From Pseudomonas sp. C1C7 (GTDB taxonomy: Bacteria > Pseudomonadota > Gammaproteobacteria > Pseudomonadales > Pseudomonadaceae): DNA of 64,000 bases. Positions 1-13,600 of this stretch are shown here, piece by piece. Positions within the stretch are counted from its first letter, which is position 1; each line of letters begins with the position of its first letter. The translations under genes were made by a program, and so were the position numbers. Below the pieces are notes generated by a model that did not search any database, was not told where the DNA came from, and worked only from the letters and a program-made list of their open reading frames with translations. Location of the stretch: assembly GCF_013359595.1 (NCBI RefSeq), contig NZ_JABFMP010000011.1:1-64000 (forward strand), given 5' to 3'.

Positions 1-15
1 AAGATTAAATTCCGA

Positions 16-51
16 AACCCCAATTGCGAAAGCAGTTGGGGTTTTGTTTTT
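16..51 (+). terminator. Rho-independent terminator of an upstream unit
   Basis: A 10-bp stem (CCCCAATTGC with GCAGTTGGGG, one G-T pair) with a GAAA tetraloop is followed by a T-rich tail. It ends whatever transcription unit lies left of the window. In Pseudomonas an rRNA operon often precedes birA, so 5S rRNA is a likely neighbour, but no rRNA is visible here. Confidence 0.85.
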
Positions 52-139
52 GCGCGCGGAAAAGTTCGTTTCGCCACATTTCTATGCAATAGCTCCGGGC
101 GTGGCTATCATGCGGGCCTCATGGTGAGGCGAGACTTGC

Positions 140-1099
140 ATGCTGACGTTGTTAAAGCTTCTTAAGGATGGTCGATTTCACTCGGGCCAAGCTCTGGGTT
201 CTGCCTTGGGTGTCAGTCGCAGTGCTGTATGGAAGCAGCTTCAACAGCTAGAGGCTGAGCTGGGGCTGACCATTCACAAAGTGCGAGGGCGTGGCTATCA
301 ATTGTCTGCGCCGCTGACGCTACTTGATCCCGCAGAAATCAAGAAAATGCCGCCGTACCGCGATTGGCCTGTGCTGGTCTTCGACTCAATCGACTCTACG
401 AACGCTGAGGCCCTGCGGGCGATCGAGCGGCTTCAGGCTGCGCCATTTCTGGTGCTCGCTGAGCGGCAGACAGCTGGGCGCGGGCGGCGCGGTCGGAAGT
501 GGGTAAGTCCGTTCGCGGAAAACGTCTACTACAGCCTGGTGCTGCGTATTGATGGTGGGATGCGCCAGCTTGAAGGCCTGAGCCTTGTTGTTGGGCTCGC
601 CGTTATGCAGTCTTTGCGTGAGCTTGGTGTTCCTGGTGTGGGCTTGAAGTGGCCTAACGATGTCTTGGTCGGCCAAAAGAAAATCGCAGGGATATTGCTT
701 GAGTTGGTTGGTGATCCTGCTGATGTGTGTCACGTGGTGCTGGGTGTCGGTATAAATGTGAACATGCAGATGACTGATGAGGTTGATCAGCAGTGGACCT
801 CTATGCGCTTGGAGGCCAGCAGGGCCTTCGATCGTAATCGTTTGGTTGCAGAGCTGGGGGGGATGCTTCAGAAATACCTCGAACAGCATCGGGTCGGCGG
901 GTTTGCAGCAGTCCAGGCTGAGTGGGAGCAAAACCATCTATGGCAGGGGCGCGCAGTGTCGCTAATTGCAGGGGCCAACCAGATCGATGGTGAAGTATTA
1001 GGTATCGATAGTCAGGGCGCCTTGCGTCTGAAGGTAGGTGGTGTGGAAAAGGTCTTCAGTGGCGGCGAGCTCAGCTTGAGGTTGCGCAATGATTCTTGA
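140..1099 (+). CDS. birA: Bifunctional biotin ligase / biotin operon repressor BirA
   Basis: BirA makes biotinoyl-AMP, transfers biotin to the biotin carboxyl carrier protein of acetyl-CoA carboxylase, and represses biotin genes. The 319-residue protein has an N-terminal winged helix (about 1-60, with [15 protein letters not shown]), so it is the bifunctional rather than the ligase-only form. The biotin/ATP loop GRGRRGRKW lies near residues 113-121, followed by KWPNDV and KKIAGIL in the catalytic core. Its end overlaps coaX by 11 nt, indicating co-translation in a cofactor operon. Confidence 0.97.
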   Translation: MLTLLKLLKDGRFHSGQALGSALGVSRSAVWKQLQQLEAELGLTIHKVRGRGYQLSAPLTLLDPAEIKKMPPYRDWPVLVFDSIDSTNAEALRAIERLQAAPFLVLAERQTAGRGRRGRKWVSPFAENVYYSLVLRIDGGMRQLEGLSLVVGLAVMQSLRELGVPGVGLKWPNDVLVGQKKIAGILLELVGDPADVCHVVLGVGINVNMQMTDEVDQQWTSMRLEASRAFDRNRLVAELGGMLQKYLEQHRVGGFAAVQAEWEQNHLWQGRAVSLIAGANQIDGEVLGIDSQGALRLKVGGVEKVFSGGELSLRLRNDS

Positions 1100-1838
1100 G
1101 CTTGACTGTGGAAACAGCTTTATCAAGTGGCGTGTACTCGGCGCGAATGCCTGCCTGCTGGTGGGGGAGGGTGTTGCCGATTCTGATCATGCGCTGATTG
1201 ACGGTTTGAATGCGCTGGGTGGGTTGTCCTTGAAGTTTTGTCGGCTGGTGAGTGTCCGCACTGCCGAGGAAACTGGTGTGTTAATCGCATTGCTAAAGGC
1301 ATCCTTTGATGTTTCGGTGGTCTGTGCCACTCCAGTACAGGAAATGTCCGGCGTTCGTAATGGTTACGAAGAATTTGAGCGGCTGGGACTTGATCGCTGG
1401 CTCGCCTTGTTGGGGGGGTATCACCTGGCTGCGGGCGCGTGCCTTGTATTGGATTTTGGTACGGCAGTTACAGCGGATTTCGTTGCCGCGGATGGCGAGC
1501 ATCTTGGTGGGTTCATTTGTCCGGGGATGCCGTTGATGCGTAATCAGCTCCGTACCCATACCCGGAAAATTCGCTATGGCGATGCTGCGGCTGAACGTGC
1601 GTTGGAGAACCTTGTCCCGGGTCGTACGACGGTTGAGGCGGTCGAGCGTGGTTGTCTGCTGATGTTGCGTGGTTTCGTTCTCACTCAGCTTGAATTGGCG
1701 CGCGACTATTGGGGGCAAGACTTCACGGTCTTTCTTACAGGTGGGGATGCATCCCAGGTCTCGGAGATGGTGTCGCAGGCCAAGGTGGTTCCGGATCTGG
1801 TATTTGTTGGCTTGGCCATGGCTTGTCCCTTGCCCTGA
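1089..1838 (+). CDS. coaX: Type III pantothenate kinase
   Basis: This enzyme phosphorylates pantothenate, the first step of coenzyme A synthesis. The 249-residue protein starts [14 protein letters not shown], the phosphate-binding D-x-G-N segment of the ASKHA fold, and has [11 protein letters not shown] near residue 120, the second phosphate/metal motif. The length fits CoaX. Type III is the usual pantothenate kinase of Pseudomonas, which lack CoaA. It overlaps birA and is followed 7 nt later by the SPOR-domain gene, so the three form one operon. Confidence 0.96.
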   Translation: MILELDCGNSFIKWRVLGANACLLVGEGVADSDHALIDGLNALGGLSLKFCRLVSVRTAEETGVLIALLKASFDVSVVCATPVQEMSGVRNGYEEFERLGLDRWLALLGGYHLAAGACLVLDFGTAVTADFVAADGEHLGGFICPGMPLMRNQLRTHTRKIRYGDAAAERALENLVPGRTTVEAVERGCLLMLRGFVLTQLELARDYWGQDFTVFLTGGDASQVSEMVSQAKVVPDLVFVGLAMACPLP

Positions 1839-1845
1839 GGTCTTT

Positions 1846-2286
1846 ATGCGCTGGTTGTTTTTACTGCTGCTTGTTCTGAACGTCTTTTACTATATCTGGC
1901 ATCAGCAAGAGGCTCCTTTGCGGGCAAAGGACGTAACGCCTCTGAGTTTATATAAAGGAGGGCAGCAGGATATTCGGCTTCTGAGTGAGGCACCTGACAC
2001 AGCTAGGGAGAAGGGCAAGGTGGTTCAGGCTGATGGTGGTTGTCTTTACTTGGGTGGTTTTGCTCGGCAGGACGCAGCTCAGGGGCTTGAGCGCAGGTTG
2101 ACGGGTATGGAAGTCAAGTTTCAAAGTTTGCCCAGGGCGGGCTCGGAAACCGCGTCGTACTGGGTGCGTGTTGCCCCGGAAAGCAGGCGCTGGCTGGATG
2201 ACCTGCAGCTGATAAACCTTTCTAAAGAATTCAATGAGTTAAAACATAAAATAATGCCTTGCGAGGGGGTTGCGCCTTCCGAATAG
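1846..2286 (+). CDS. SPOR-domain-like inner-membrane protein
   Basis: A 146-residue protein with one N-terminal membrane segment (RWLFLLLLVLNVFYYIW) and a soluble, probably periplasmic remainder. The segment around CLYLGGFARQDAAQGLERRL has the pattern of a SPOR (septal peptidoglycan-binding) domain, and SPOR proteins follow coaX in Pseudomonas. The start at 1846 was chosen because translation further upstream would lie inside coaX and would bury the membrane helix. Function is inferred as cell-envelope or division-site binding. It shares the birA-coaX transcript. Confidence 0.8.
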   Translation: MRWLFLLLLVLNVFYYIWHQQEAPLRAKDVTPLSLYKGGQQDIRLLSEAPDTAREKGKVVQADGGCLYLGGFARQDAAQGLERRLTGMEVKFQSLPRAGSETASYWVRVAPESRRWLDDLQLINLSKEFNELKHKIMPCEGVAPSE

Positions 2287-2298
2287 TTTGCATAGAAT
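2270..2298 (+). promoter_or_regulatory. Upstream sigma-70 promoter of tRNA cluster
   Basis: A weak -35 (TTGCGC, 2270-2275) and a good -10 (TAGAAT, 2293-2298) are separated by 17 bp, followed by a GC-rich discriminator (GGCGCCCGC). The -35 lies in the end of the SPOR gene. This is the first of two tandem promoters. The call rests on motif match only. Confidence 0.5.
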
Positions 2299-2387
2299 GG
2301 CGCCCGCTCCACAGCGAAGACCTAAAGCGGTAAGCGGTGTGAAGCGAAGTCAAAGCAGCTAACCTCAAGATTTTAATGAGAAAATGC

Positions 2388-2415
2388 TTGACAGAAGGCT
2401 GGCATAGTATAGAAT
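2388..2415 (+). promoter_or_regulatory. Main promoter of tRNA cluster
   Basis: A consensus -35 TTGACA (2388-2393), a 16-bp spacer and -10 TAGAAT (2410-2415) precede the GC-rich discriminator GCCGGCTCGC, just before tRNA-Tyr. GC-rich discriminators are typical of stable-RNA promoters under stringent control. Confidence 0.8.
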
Positions 2416-2428
2416 GCCGGCTCGCTTA

Positions 2429-2513
<85 letters not shown>

Positions 2514-2536
2514 TTTTAGCGAGAGCTGCAAGCCTC

Positions 2537-2610
<74 letters not shown>

Positions 2611-2636
2611 AGTTTGCAGGTTTTGCATAGTGTTAC

Positions 2637-2712
2637 GCTCTTGTAGCTCAGTTGGTAGAGCACACCCTTGGTAAGGGTGAGGTCAGCGGTTCAAATCCGC
2701 TCAAGAGCTCCA
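2637..2712 (+). tRNA. tRNA-Thr (GGT)
   Basis: A 76-nt cloverleaf with acceptor GCTCTTG/CAAGAGC, anticodon GGT (CTTGGTA), T-loop TTCAAAT and encoded CCA. In E. coli and P. aeruginosa a tuf gene follows this tRNA. Here a terminator-like hairpin follows instead. Confidence 0.97.
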
Positions 2713-2718
2713 TATGAC

Positions 2719-2751
2719 AAGGCAGATATGAAAATATCTGCCTTTGTTTTA
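2719..2751 (+). terminator. Hairpin terminator after tRNA-Thr
   Basis: A perfect 11-bp stem (AAGGCAGATAT / ATATCTGCCTT) with a GAAA loop and a TGTTTTA tail. It would end or attenuate the Tyr-Gly-Thr transcript before tRNA-Trp and secE, which then need read-through or their own promoter. No convincing promoter was found in 2752-2879. Confidence 0.8.
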
Positions 2752-2879
2752 ATGGCCTGCAGTGGTTGTGTTGGGTTCGGCAGTGTTGTACCGCTGGATT
2801 CCTGTATAGACCGGGTCATTGATTAAGCTGTTGTAAAGTCTCCTTCAGGTCAGCATAATGGTCGGCCTGATTTTGTTTT

Positions 2880-2955
2880 AGGTCAGTAGCTCAATTGGCA
2901 GAGCGACGGTCTCCAAAACCGTAGGTTGGGGGTTCGATTCCCTCCTGACCTGCCA
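2880..2955 (+). tRNA. tRNA-Trp (CCA)
   Basis: A 76-nt cloverleaf with acceptor AGGTCAG/CTGACCT, anticodon CCA (CTCCAAA), T-loop TTCGATT and encoded CCA. It lies 45 nt upstream of secE, the usual gamma-proteobacterial arrangement, so it is probably co-transcribed with secE-nusG. Confidence 0.97.
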
Positions 2956-3000
2956 GATTCACCAGGTGTATCTGGCTTTCTTTTCACAGGATCTTCATAG

Positions 3001-3369
3001 ATGACTCCTAAAGCTGAAGCTCAAGGCTCTCGCTTCGATCTGCTCAAGTGGCTAGTGGTAGTCGCTTTGGTGGTTGTTGGCGTTGTTGGCAATCAGTACT
3101 TCTCTGCTTCGCCGATCCTGTACCGTGTGCTTGCTTTGCTCGTGATTGCTGCTGTCGCTGCGTTTGTGGGTTTGCAGACTGTCAAGGGTAAGTCTTTCTT
3201 TGTTCTGGTGAAGGAAGCGCGCACCGAAATTCGTAAAGTCGTATGGCCAACTCGTCAGGAAACCACTCAGACCACGTTGATCGTTGTGGCTGTTGTACTG
3301 GTTATGGCGTTGCTGTTGTGGGGTCTTGATTCCCTGCTCGGCTGGCTTGTTTCCTTGATTGTCGGTTAA
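3001..3369 (+). CDS. secE: Preprotein translocase subunit SecE
   Basis: SecE is the small essential subunit that clamps SecY in the SecYEG channel. The 122-residue protein has three hydrophobic segments (about 18-35, 40-60 and 90-120), like the three-helix form of E. coli. The conserved cytoplasmic stretch EARTEIRKVVWPTRQET precedes the last helix. nusG starts 9 nt after its stop. Confidence 0.97.
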   Translation: MTPKAEAQGSRFDLLKWLVVVALVVVGVVGNQYFSASPILYRVLALLVIAAVAAFVGLQTVKGKSFFVLVKEARTEIRKVVWPTRQETTQTTLIVVAVVLVMALLLWGLDSLLGWLVSLIVG

Positions 3370-3378
3370 GGGTGTCCC

Positions 3379-3912
3379 GTGGCTAAGCGTTGGTATGTTG
3401 TTCATGCTTACTCGGGTTACGAGAAGCACGTAATGCGCTCATTGATCGAGCGTGTAAAGCTGGCTGGTATGGAAGATGGCTTCGGCGAGATTCTGGTCCC
3501 CACTGAAGAGGTGGTTGAGATGCGGAATGGCCAGAAGCGCAAAAGTGAGCGCAAATTCTTTCCAGGCTATGTGTTGGTCCAAATGGATATGAACGAGGGT
3601 ACTTGGCACTTGGTCAAGGATACTCCTCGTGTCATGGGCTTTATCGGTGGGACCGCTGATAAACCTGCGCCGATTACTGACAAAGAAGCAGAGGCAATTC
3701 TGCGTCGTGTCGCTGATGGTAGCGATAAGCCGAAGCCTAAGACTCTGTTTGAGCCGGGTGAGACTGTTCGTGTCAACGACGGTCCGTTCGCTGACTTTAA
3801 TGGCGTTGTTGAAGAAGTTAACTACGAAAAGAGCCGGATCCAAGTGGCAGTGCTCATTTTCGGTCGCTCTACTCCGGTAGAGTTGGAGTTCAGCCAGGTC
3901 GAAAAGGTCTAG
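3379..3912 (+). CDS. nusG: Transcription termination/antitermination factor NusG
   Basis: NusG binds the RNA polymerase clamp, suppresses pausing, and links polymerase to Rho or the ribosome. The 177-residue protein has the NGN domain at the N terminus ([16 protein letters not shown]) and a C-terminal KOW domain ([20 protein letters not shown]). The start is GTG at 3379, giving MAKRWY. It follows secE in one operon and is ended by a terminator. Confidence 0.98.
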   Translation: MAKRWYVVHAYSGYEKHVMRSLIERVKLAGMEDGFGEILVPTEEVVEMRNGQKRKSERKFFPGYVLVQMDMNEGTWHLVKDTPRVMGFIGGTADKPAPITDKEAEAILRRVADGSDKPKPKTLFEPGETVRVNDGPFADFNGVVEEVNYEKSRIQVAVLIFGRSTPVELEFSQVEKV

Positions 3913-3927
3913 TTGAGCAAGCATCCC

Positions 3928-3957
3928 AACCCCGCAGCCATAGGCTGTGGGGTTTTG
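3928..3957 (+). terminator. Terminator after nusG
   Basis: Stem ACCCCGCAGCC / GGCTGTGGGGT with an ATA loop and a TTTT tail separates secE-nusG from rplKA. The following 72 nt to rplK show no clear sigma-70 promoter. In E. coli the leader of rplK carries the L1 feedback site; whether it does here was not established. Confidence 0.85.
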
Positions 3958-4029
3958 TCGTCACTGGGATAAACGCGCAAGCAACCGGGGAGCCTTTCGA
4001 GGCGTTTGAACCCGTAATTGGAGTGCCTC

Positions 4030-4461
4030 ATGGCCAAGAAGATTACCGCTTACATCAAGCTGCAAGTGAAGGCCGCTCAGGCTAACCCAAGCCCACCTGT
4101 TGGTCCTGCTCTGGGTCAGCACGGCGTGAACATCATGGAATTCTGCAAGGCTTTCAACGCCCGTACTCAGGGTCTTGAGCCAGGTCTGCCGACTCCAGTG
4201 ATCATCACTGTTTACAGCGACCGTAGCTTCACGTTCGAAACCAAATCCACCCCTGCTTCGGTTCTGCTGAAGAAGGCGGCAGGTCTGACCAGCGGTTCCG
4301 CTCGTCCGAACACCGTTAAGGTTGGCACCGTAACTCGTGCTCAGCTGGAAGAAATCGCGAAAACCAAAAACGCGGATCTGACTGCAGCTGATATGGAAGC
4401 AGCCGTGCGTACTATCGCCGGTTCTGCTCGTAGCATGGGCCTTAACGTGGAGGGTGTGTAA
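4030..4461 (+). CDS. rplK: 50S ribosomal protein L11
   Basis: L11 forms the GTPase-associated stalk base and is required for RelA activation. The 143-residue protein begins [18 protein letters not shown] and has the proline-rich [15 protein letters not shown] hinge. The start at 4030 was preferred over an in-frame ATG four codons upstream because it gives the family N terminus and lies 6-7 nt after GGAG. Its stop overlaps the rplA start (TAATG). Confidence 0.98.
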   Translation: MAKKITAYIKLQVKAAQANPSPPVGPALGQHGVNIMEFCKAFNARTQGLEPGLPTPVIITVYSDRSFTFETKSTPASVLLKKAAGLTSGSARPNTVKVGTVTRAQLEEIAKTKNADLTAADMEAAVRTIAGSARSMGLNVEGV

Positions 4462-5156
4462 TGGCTAAGCTGACCAAGCGTCAAAAGGCTATCGCCGGCA
4501 AAATCGAAGCAGGCAAGGCCTACAACATTGTAGACGCCGCTGCACTGCTGGCCGAGCTGTCGACTGTCAAGTTCAGCGAGTCGTTCGACGTTGCTGTAAA
4601 CCTGGGCGTTGACCCACGTAAATCCGACCAGGTCGTTCGTAGCGCTACCGTGCTGCCGCACGGCACTGGCAAGACCGTTCGCGTTGCCGTGTTCACCCAG
4701 GGTCCAGCTGCTGAGGCCGCTCTGGCTGCCGGCGCTGACCGTGTAGGTATGGACGAACTGGCTGCCGAAATGAAAGGTGGCGACCTGAACTATGACGTAG
4801 TGATTGCATCTCCTGATGCAATGCGTGTCGTAGGTCAGCTGGGTCAGATCCTCGGTCCACGTGGTCTGATGCCTAACCCTAAAGTCGGCACCGTAACGCC
4901 AGACGTAGCTACCGCGGTTAAAAACGCCAAGGCTGGTCAGGTTCGTTATCGCACCGATAAAAACGGCATCATCCACACTTCCGTTGGCAAGATCGGCTTC
5001 GACGCCGTCAAGCTGAAGGAAAACGTTGAAGCCCTGATCGCTGACCTGAAGCGTATCAAGCCAGCTTCTTCGAAAGGTATCTACGTCAAGCGCGTAACCC
5101 TGAGCACCACCATGGGCCCAGGTCTGGTGATCGACCAGAGCTCGCTGGACGCGTAA
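4461..5156 (+). CDS. rplA: 50S ribosomal protein L1
   Basis: L1 forms the mobile L1 stalk that moves E-site tRNA, and in enterobacteria it represses its own rplKA mRNA. The 231-residue protein has the two-domain L1 pattern, with [14 protein letters not shown] in the centre and an N-terminal basic region. It is translationally coupled to rplK by a one-base overlap. Confidence 0.98.
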   Translation: MAKLTKRQKAIAGKIEAGKAYNIVDAAALLAELSTVKFSESFDVAVNLGVDPRKSDQVVRSATVLPHGTGKTVRVAVFTQGPAAEAALAAGADRVGMDELAAEMKGGDLNYDVVIASPDAMRVVGQLGQILGPRGLMPNPKVGTVTPDVATAVKNAKAGQVRYRTDKNGIIHTSVGKIGFDAVKLKENVEALIADLKRIKPASSKGIYVKRVTLSTTMGPGLVIDQSSLDA

Positions 5157-5162
5157 GACGCG

Positions 5163-5188
5163 AATTGGCGCAAGCGATTGCGCCAATT
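5163..5188 (+). terminator. Hairpin between rplA and rplJ
   Basis: A perfect 11-bp stem (AATTGGCGCAA / TTGCGCCAATT) with a GCGA loop directly after rplA. The tail GAAAAATTGG is not T-rich, so it may be a partial terminator, an RNA-processing site or an mRNA-stabilising structure rather than a strong terminator. Confidence 0.5.
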
Positions 5189-5204
5189 GAAAAATTGGGG
5201 TCCC

Positions 5205-5354
5205 TGCCTGGCGGGGGCTGTCCAAGACCGTAGGCGACGAAAGTCTTAAACCACAAGCCTACGCAGATGGTGCTCCCGGTTCCTTACCGAATCAGACACC
5301 AAAACGACATCCGGTTTCGACTGGATGAAACGGTAACAAGCAGGAGTTAAACCC
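5205..5354 (+). promoter_or_regulatory. L10-type leader of rplJL
   Basis: About 150 nt of untranslated leader precede rplJ. It contains paired segments CGTAGGC (near 5230) and GCCTACG (near 5268), flanked by TTAAACCACAA and AGATGGTGCTCCCG. This resembles the L10(L12)4-binding leader through which E. coli rplJ is feedback-controlled. Assignment is by resemblance; a covariance-model match would decide it. Confidence 0.7.
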
Positions 5355-5855
5355 GTGGCAATTAAACTCGAAGACAAGAAGGCCATCGTCGCTGAAGTCA
5401 ACGAGGCTGCCAAAGTCGCTCTGTCCGCTGTCGTGGCTGATGCCCGTGGCGTAACAGTAGGCGCAATGACCGGACTCCGTAAAGAGGCTCGTGAAGCTGG
5501 CGTTTATGTACGTGTCGTACGTAACACCCTGCTTAAGCGCGCTGTTGATGGCACTGAGTTCAGTGTTCTCAACGACGTGTTCACCGGCCCTACCCTGATC
5601 GCTTTCTCCAACGAACACCCGGGCGCTGCTGCTCGTCTGTTCAAAGAGTTCGCCAAGGGTCAGGACAAGTTCGAGATCAAGGCAGCTGCGTTTGATGGCA
5701 AGTTCCTTGCCGCTAACCAGATCGACGTGTTGGCTACTTTGCCGACCCGCGACGAAGCTATTGCGAAACTGATGAGCGTGATCCAAGGCGCTACCAGCAA
5801 GCTGGCTCGTACCCTGGCAGCCGTTCGCGACCAGAAAGAAGCTGCTGCAGCCTAA
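5355..5855 (+). CDS. rplJ: 50S ribosomal protein L10
   Basis: L10 anchors L7/L12 dimers on L11 at the ribosomal stalk base. The 166-residue protein starts [15 protein letters not shown], with a GTG start at 5355 preceded by CAGGAG. The C-terminal alpha-helical tail that carries the L12 dimers ends in KEAAAA. It lies behind an L10-type leader and 78 nt ahead of rplL. Confidence 0.98.
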   Translation: MAIKLEDKKAIVAEVNEAAKVALSAVVADARGVTVGAMTGLRKEAREAGVYVRVVRNTLLKRAVDGTEFSVLNDVFTGPTLIAFSNEHPGAAARLFKEFAKGQDKFEIKAAAFDGKFLAANQIDVLATLPTRDEAIAKLMSVIQGATSKLARTLAAVRDQKEAAAA

Positions 5856-5933
5856 GGCGCAGTCGAATCTTTCAAAATCATATGTTTAATTTGATGGCTG
5901 CGTAGGCTGTCACCCCAATACAGGATTCAAGTC

Positions 5934-6299
5934 ATGTCTCTGACTAACGAACAAATCATCGAAGCAATCGGCCAGAAAACCGTTCTGGAAGTTGTTGAGC
6001 TGATCAAAGCAATGGAAGAAACCTTCGGCGTGACCGCTGCTGTTGCTGCTGCTGGTCCAGCTGCTGCTGCCGCTGTTGTTGAAGAGCAAACCGAGTTCAA
6101 CGTTGTTCTGGTTGAAGCCGGCGAGAAGAAAGTAAACGTGATCAAGGCAGTTCGTGAACTGACCGGTCTGGGCCTGAAAGAAGCCAAAGAGAAAGTCGAC
6201 GGCGCTCCTCAGGTTGTAGCTGAAGGCGTTTCGAAAGAAGCTGCTGAAGACGCTAAGAAGAAGCTGGAAGAAGCAGGCGCTAAAGTCGAGCTGAAGTAA
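5934..6299 (+). CDS. rplL: 50S ribosomal protein L7/L12
   Basis: L7/L12 is the multi-copy stalk protein that recruits EF-G, EF-Tu, IF2 and RF3. The 121-residue acidic protein has an N-terminal dimerisation region, an alanine-rich hinge ([12 protein letters not shown]) and the globular C-terminal domain with [20 protein letters not shown], where the factors bind. Confidence 0.98.
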   Translation: MSLTNEQIIEAIGQKTVLEVVELIKAMEETFGVTAAVAAAGPAAAAAVVEEQTEFNVVLVEAGEKKVNVIKAVRELTGLGLKEAKEKVDGAPQVVAEGVSKEAAEDAKKKLEEAGAKVELK

Positions 6300-6344
6300 G
6301 CATCGACTTTGCTCCTCCAGCCCGAGCGTCAAGCGAAAGGCTGA

Positions 6345-6375
6345 TGGCTGGTGGCTTTTGCCACCGGCCTTTTTC
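6345..6375 (+). terminator. Attenuator-like terminator between rplL and rpoB
   Basis: GGCTGGTGGC pairs with GCCACCGGCC (G-T pairs allowed) around a TTTT loop, followed by TTTTT. In E. coli a partial terminator in this gap lowers rpoBC expression relative to ribosomal proteins. The position and imperfect stem here suggest the same role. Confidence 0.75.
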
Positions 6376-6517
6376 CGTTATTGGCGCTCGACTGGGTCGG
6401 CGCCTATAACGAGCTGTACCACCCGATGCGGTGGCGCAAACCATGGGGTTTGCACGATTTTCTGGCTACTCCCGTCGGGAGGGCCAAACAAGCAGGTGAC
6501 CAAGCTGGGGAACGCTG

Positions 6518-10591
<4,074 letters not shown>

Positions 10592-10655
10592 CACGTGACG
10601 CGAATCGAGAGCGGGGCAGGATTGCCCGCTCTCTGCTCCGCCAGGAGGAAAGGCC

Positions 10656-13600
10656 TTGAAAGACCTACTGAATTTGCTGAAAAACCAGGGTCAAGTCGAA
10701 GAGTTCGATGCCATCCGTATCGGATTGGCATCGCCTGAGATGATCCGTTCGTGGTCGTTCGGTGAAGTTAAAAAGCCGGAAACCATCAACTACCGTACGT
10801 TCAAGCCTGAGCGTGACGGTCTGTTCTGCGCCAAGATCTTTGGCCCGGTAAAGGATTACGAGTGCCTGTGCGGTAAGTACAAGCGCTTGAAGCACCGCGG
10901 TGTGATCTGCGAGAAGTGCGGCGTTGAAGTTGCGCTGGCAAAAGTTCGTCGTGAGCGCATGGCGCACATTGAACTGGCATCGCCGGTTGCCCACATCTGG
11001 TTCCTGAAGTCGCTGCCGTCCCGTATCGGGTTGCTGATGGACATGACCCTGCGTGATATCGAGCGCGTTCTCTACTTCGAGAGCTACGTCGTTATCGACC
11101 CAGGCATGACCACCCTTGAAAAAGGTCAGCTGCTGAACGACGAGCAGTACTTCGAAGCCCTCGAAGAATTCGGTGACGATTTCGATGCCCGCATGGGTGC
11201 CGAAGCTGTCCGCGAACTACTGCACGCCATCGATCTGGAACACGAGATTGGCCGTCTGCGTGAAGAAATTCCGCAAACCAACTCCGAAACCAAAATCAAG
11301 AAGCTGTCCAAGCGTCTGAAGTTGATGGAAGCCTTCCAGGGTTCCGGCAACCTGCCAGAGTGGATGGTGTTGACCGTTCTGCCGGTTCTGCCGCCAGATC
11401 TGCGTCCACTGGTCCCACTGGATGGCGGTCGTTTCGCGACTTCCGACCTCAACGATCTGTATCGTCGAGTGATCAACCGTAACAACCGCTTGAAGCGTCT
11501 GCTCGATCTGTCCGCTCCGGACATCATCGTGCGCAACGAAAAGCGTATGTTGCAGGAAGCTGTCGACGCACTGCTCGACAACGGTCGTCGTGGCCGCGCT
11601 ATCACCGGTTCCAACAAGCGCCCTCTGAAATCCCTGGCTGACATGATCAAGGGTAAGCAAGGTCGTTTCCGTCAGAACCTGCTCGGTAAGCGTGTTGACT
11701 ACTCCGGTCGTTCGGTAATTACCGTAGGTCCGACCCTGCGTCTGCACCAGTGCGGTCTGCCGAAGAAAATGGCTCTCGAGCTGTTCAAGCCGTTCATTTT
11801 CGGCAAGCTGGAAATGCGTGGTCTCGCAACCACCATCAAGGCCGCCAAAAAGATGGTCGAGCGCGAGCTGCCGGAAGTTTGGGACGTTCTCGCTGAAGTG
11901 ATTCGCGAACACCCGGTCCTGCTCAACCGTGCACCGACCCTTCACCGTCTGGGTATCCAGGCGTTTGAACCGGTACTGATCGAAGGTAAGGCTATCCAGT
12001 TGCACCCGCTGGTCTGTGCTGCGTACAACGCCGACTTCGACGGCGACCAAATGGCCGTGCACGTACCGCTGACACTGGAAGCCCAACTGGAAGCGCGTGC
12101 GTTGATGATGTCGACCAACAACATTCTGTCGCCAGCCAACGGTGAGCCGATCATCGTTCCGTCGCAGGACGTTGTATTGGGTCTGTACTACATGACTCGT
12201 GAAGCGATCAACGCCAAGGGCGAAGGTCGTGTGTTCGCGGATCTGCAGGAAGTTGACCGCGTATTCCGCGCTGGCGAAGCCGCGCTGCACGCGAAAGTCA
12301 AAGTGCGGATCAACGAAACTGTTAACGATCGTGATGGCGGCAGCGTGACCAGCACCCGTATCGTCGACACCACCGTCGGCCGTGCGCTGTTGTTCCAGGT
12401 CGTACCAAAAGGTCTGTCTTTCGACGTCGTCAACTTGCCGATGAAGAAAAAGGCGATCTCGAAGCTGATCAACCAGTGCTACCGCGTGGTTGGTCTGAAA
12501 GAGACCGTGATCTTCGCTGACCAGTTGATGTACACCGGTTTTGCCTATTCGACCATTTCCGGCGTTTCCATCGGTGTTAACGACTTCGTTATCCCTGATG
12601 AAAAAGCCCGCATCATCGGTACCGCTACCGACGAAGTGAAAGAGATCGAAAGCCAGTACGCTTCCGGCCTGGTAACCCAGGGCGAGAAGTACAACAAGGT
12701 GATCGACCTCTGGTCCAAGGCGAACGACGAAGTTTCCAAGGCGATGATGGCCAACCTCTCGAAAGAGAAAGTCATCGACCGTCACGGTGACGAAGTCGAC
12801 CAGGAATCCTTCAACTCGATGTACATGATGGCCGACTCGGGTGCGCGGGGTTCTGCTGCGCAGATCCGTCAGCTCGCCGGTATGCGTGGTCTGATGGCCA
12901 AGCCGGACGGTTCCATCATCGAGACGCCGATTACTGCGAACTTCCGTGAAGGTTTGAGCGTACTTCAGTACTTCATCTCCACTCACGGTGCTCGTAAGGG
13001 TCTGGCGGATACCGCTTTGAAGACTGCGAACTCCGGTTACCTGACTCGTCGTCTGGTAGACGTGGCGCAGGATCTGGTTGTAACCGAGATCGATTGCGGC
13101 ACTGAGCACGGCCTGCTGATGACTCCGCACATTGAAGGCGGTGACGTTGTAGAGCCGCTGGGTGAGCGCGTATTGGGTCGTGTTATCGCCCGTGATGTAT
13201 TCAAGCCAGGTACCGAGGACGTCATCGTTCCTGCCGGCACGCTGGTTGACGAGAAGTGGGTTGAGTTCATCGAGCTAAACAGCATCGACGAAGTGATCGT
13301 GCGTTCGCCGATCAGCTGCGAAACCCGCTATGGCATTTGCGCCAAGTGCTACGGCCGTGATCTGGCTCGTGGTCACCAGGTGAACATCGGTGAATCGGTC
13401 GGCGTTATCGCTGCCCAGTCCATTGGTGAGCCGGGTACCCAGCTGACAATGCGTACGTTCCACATCGGTGGTGCTGCAAGCCGGACCTCCGCAGCCGACA
13501 GCGTTCAGGTGAAGAATGGCGGTACCGTCCGTCTGCACAACCTGAAGCACGTTGAGCGAGCAGATGGTCACCTGGTGGCGGTATCCCGTTCCGGTGAGCT

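Noticed and set aside
1669..1845. Upstream extension of the SPOR-domain gene
   Set aside because: It overlaps coaX in another frame and would place the membrane helix internally; the ATG at 1846 is preferred.
2752..2879. Remnant of tufB or a promoter for tRNA-Trp-secE
   Set aside because: No stretch reads as EF-Tu in any frame, and TATAGA near 2808 lacks a -35 at proper spacing.
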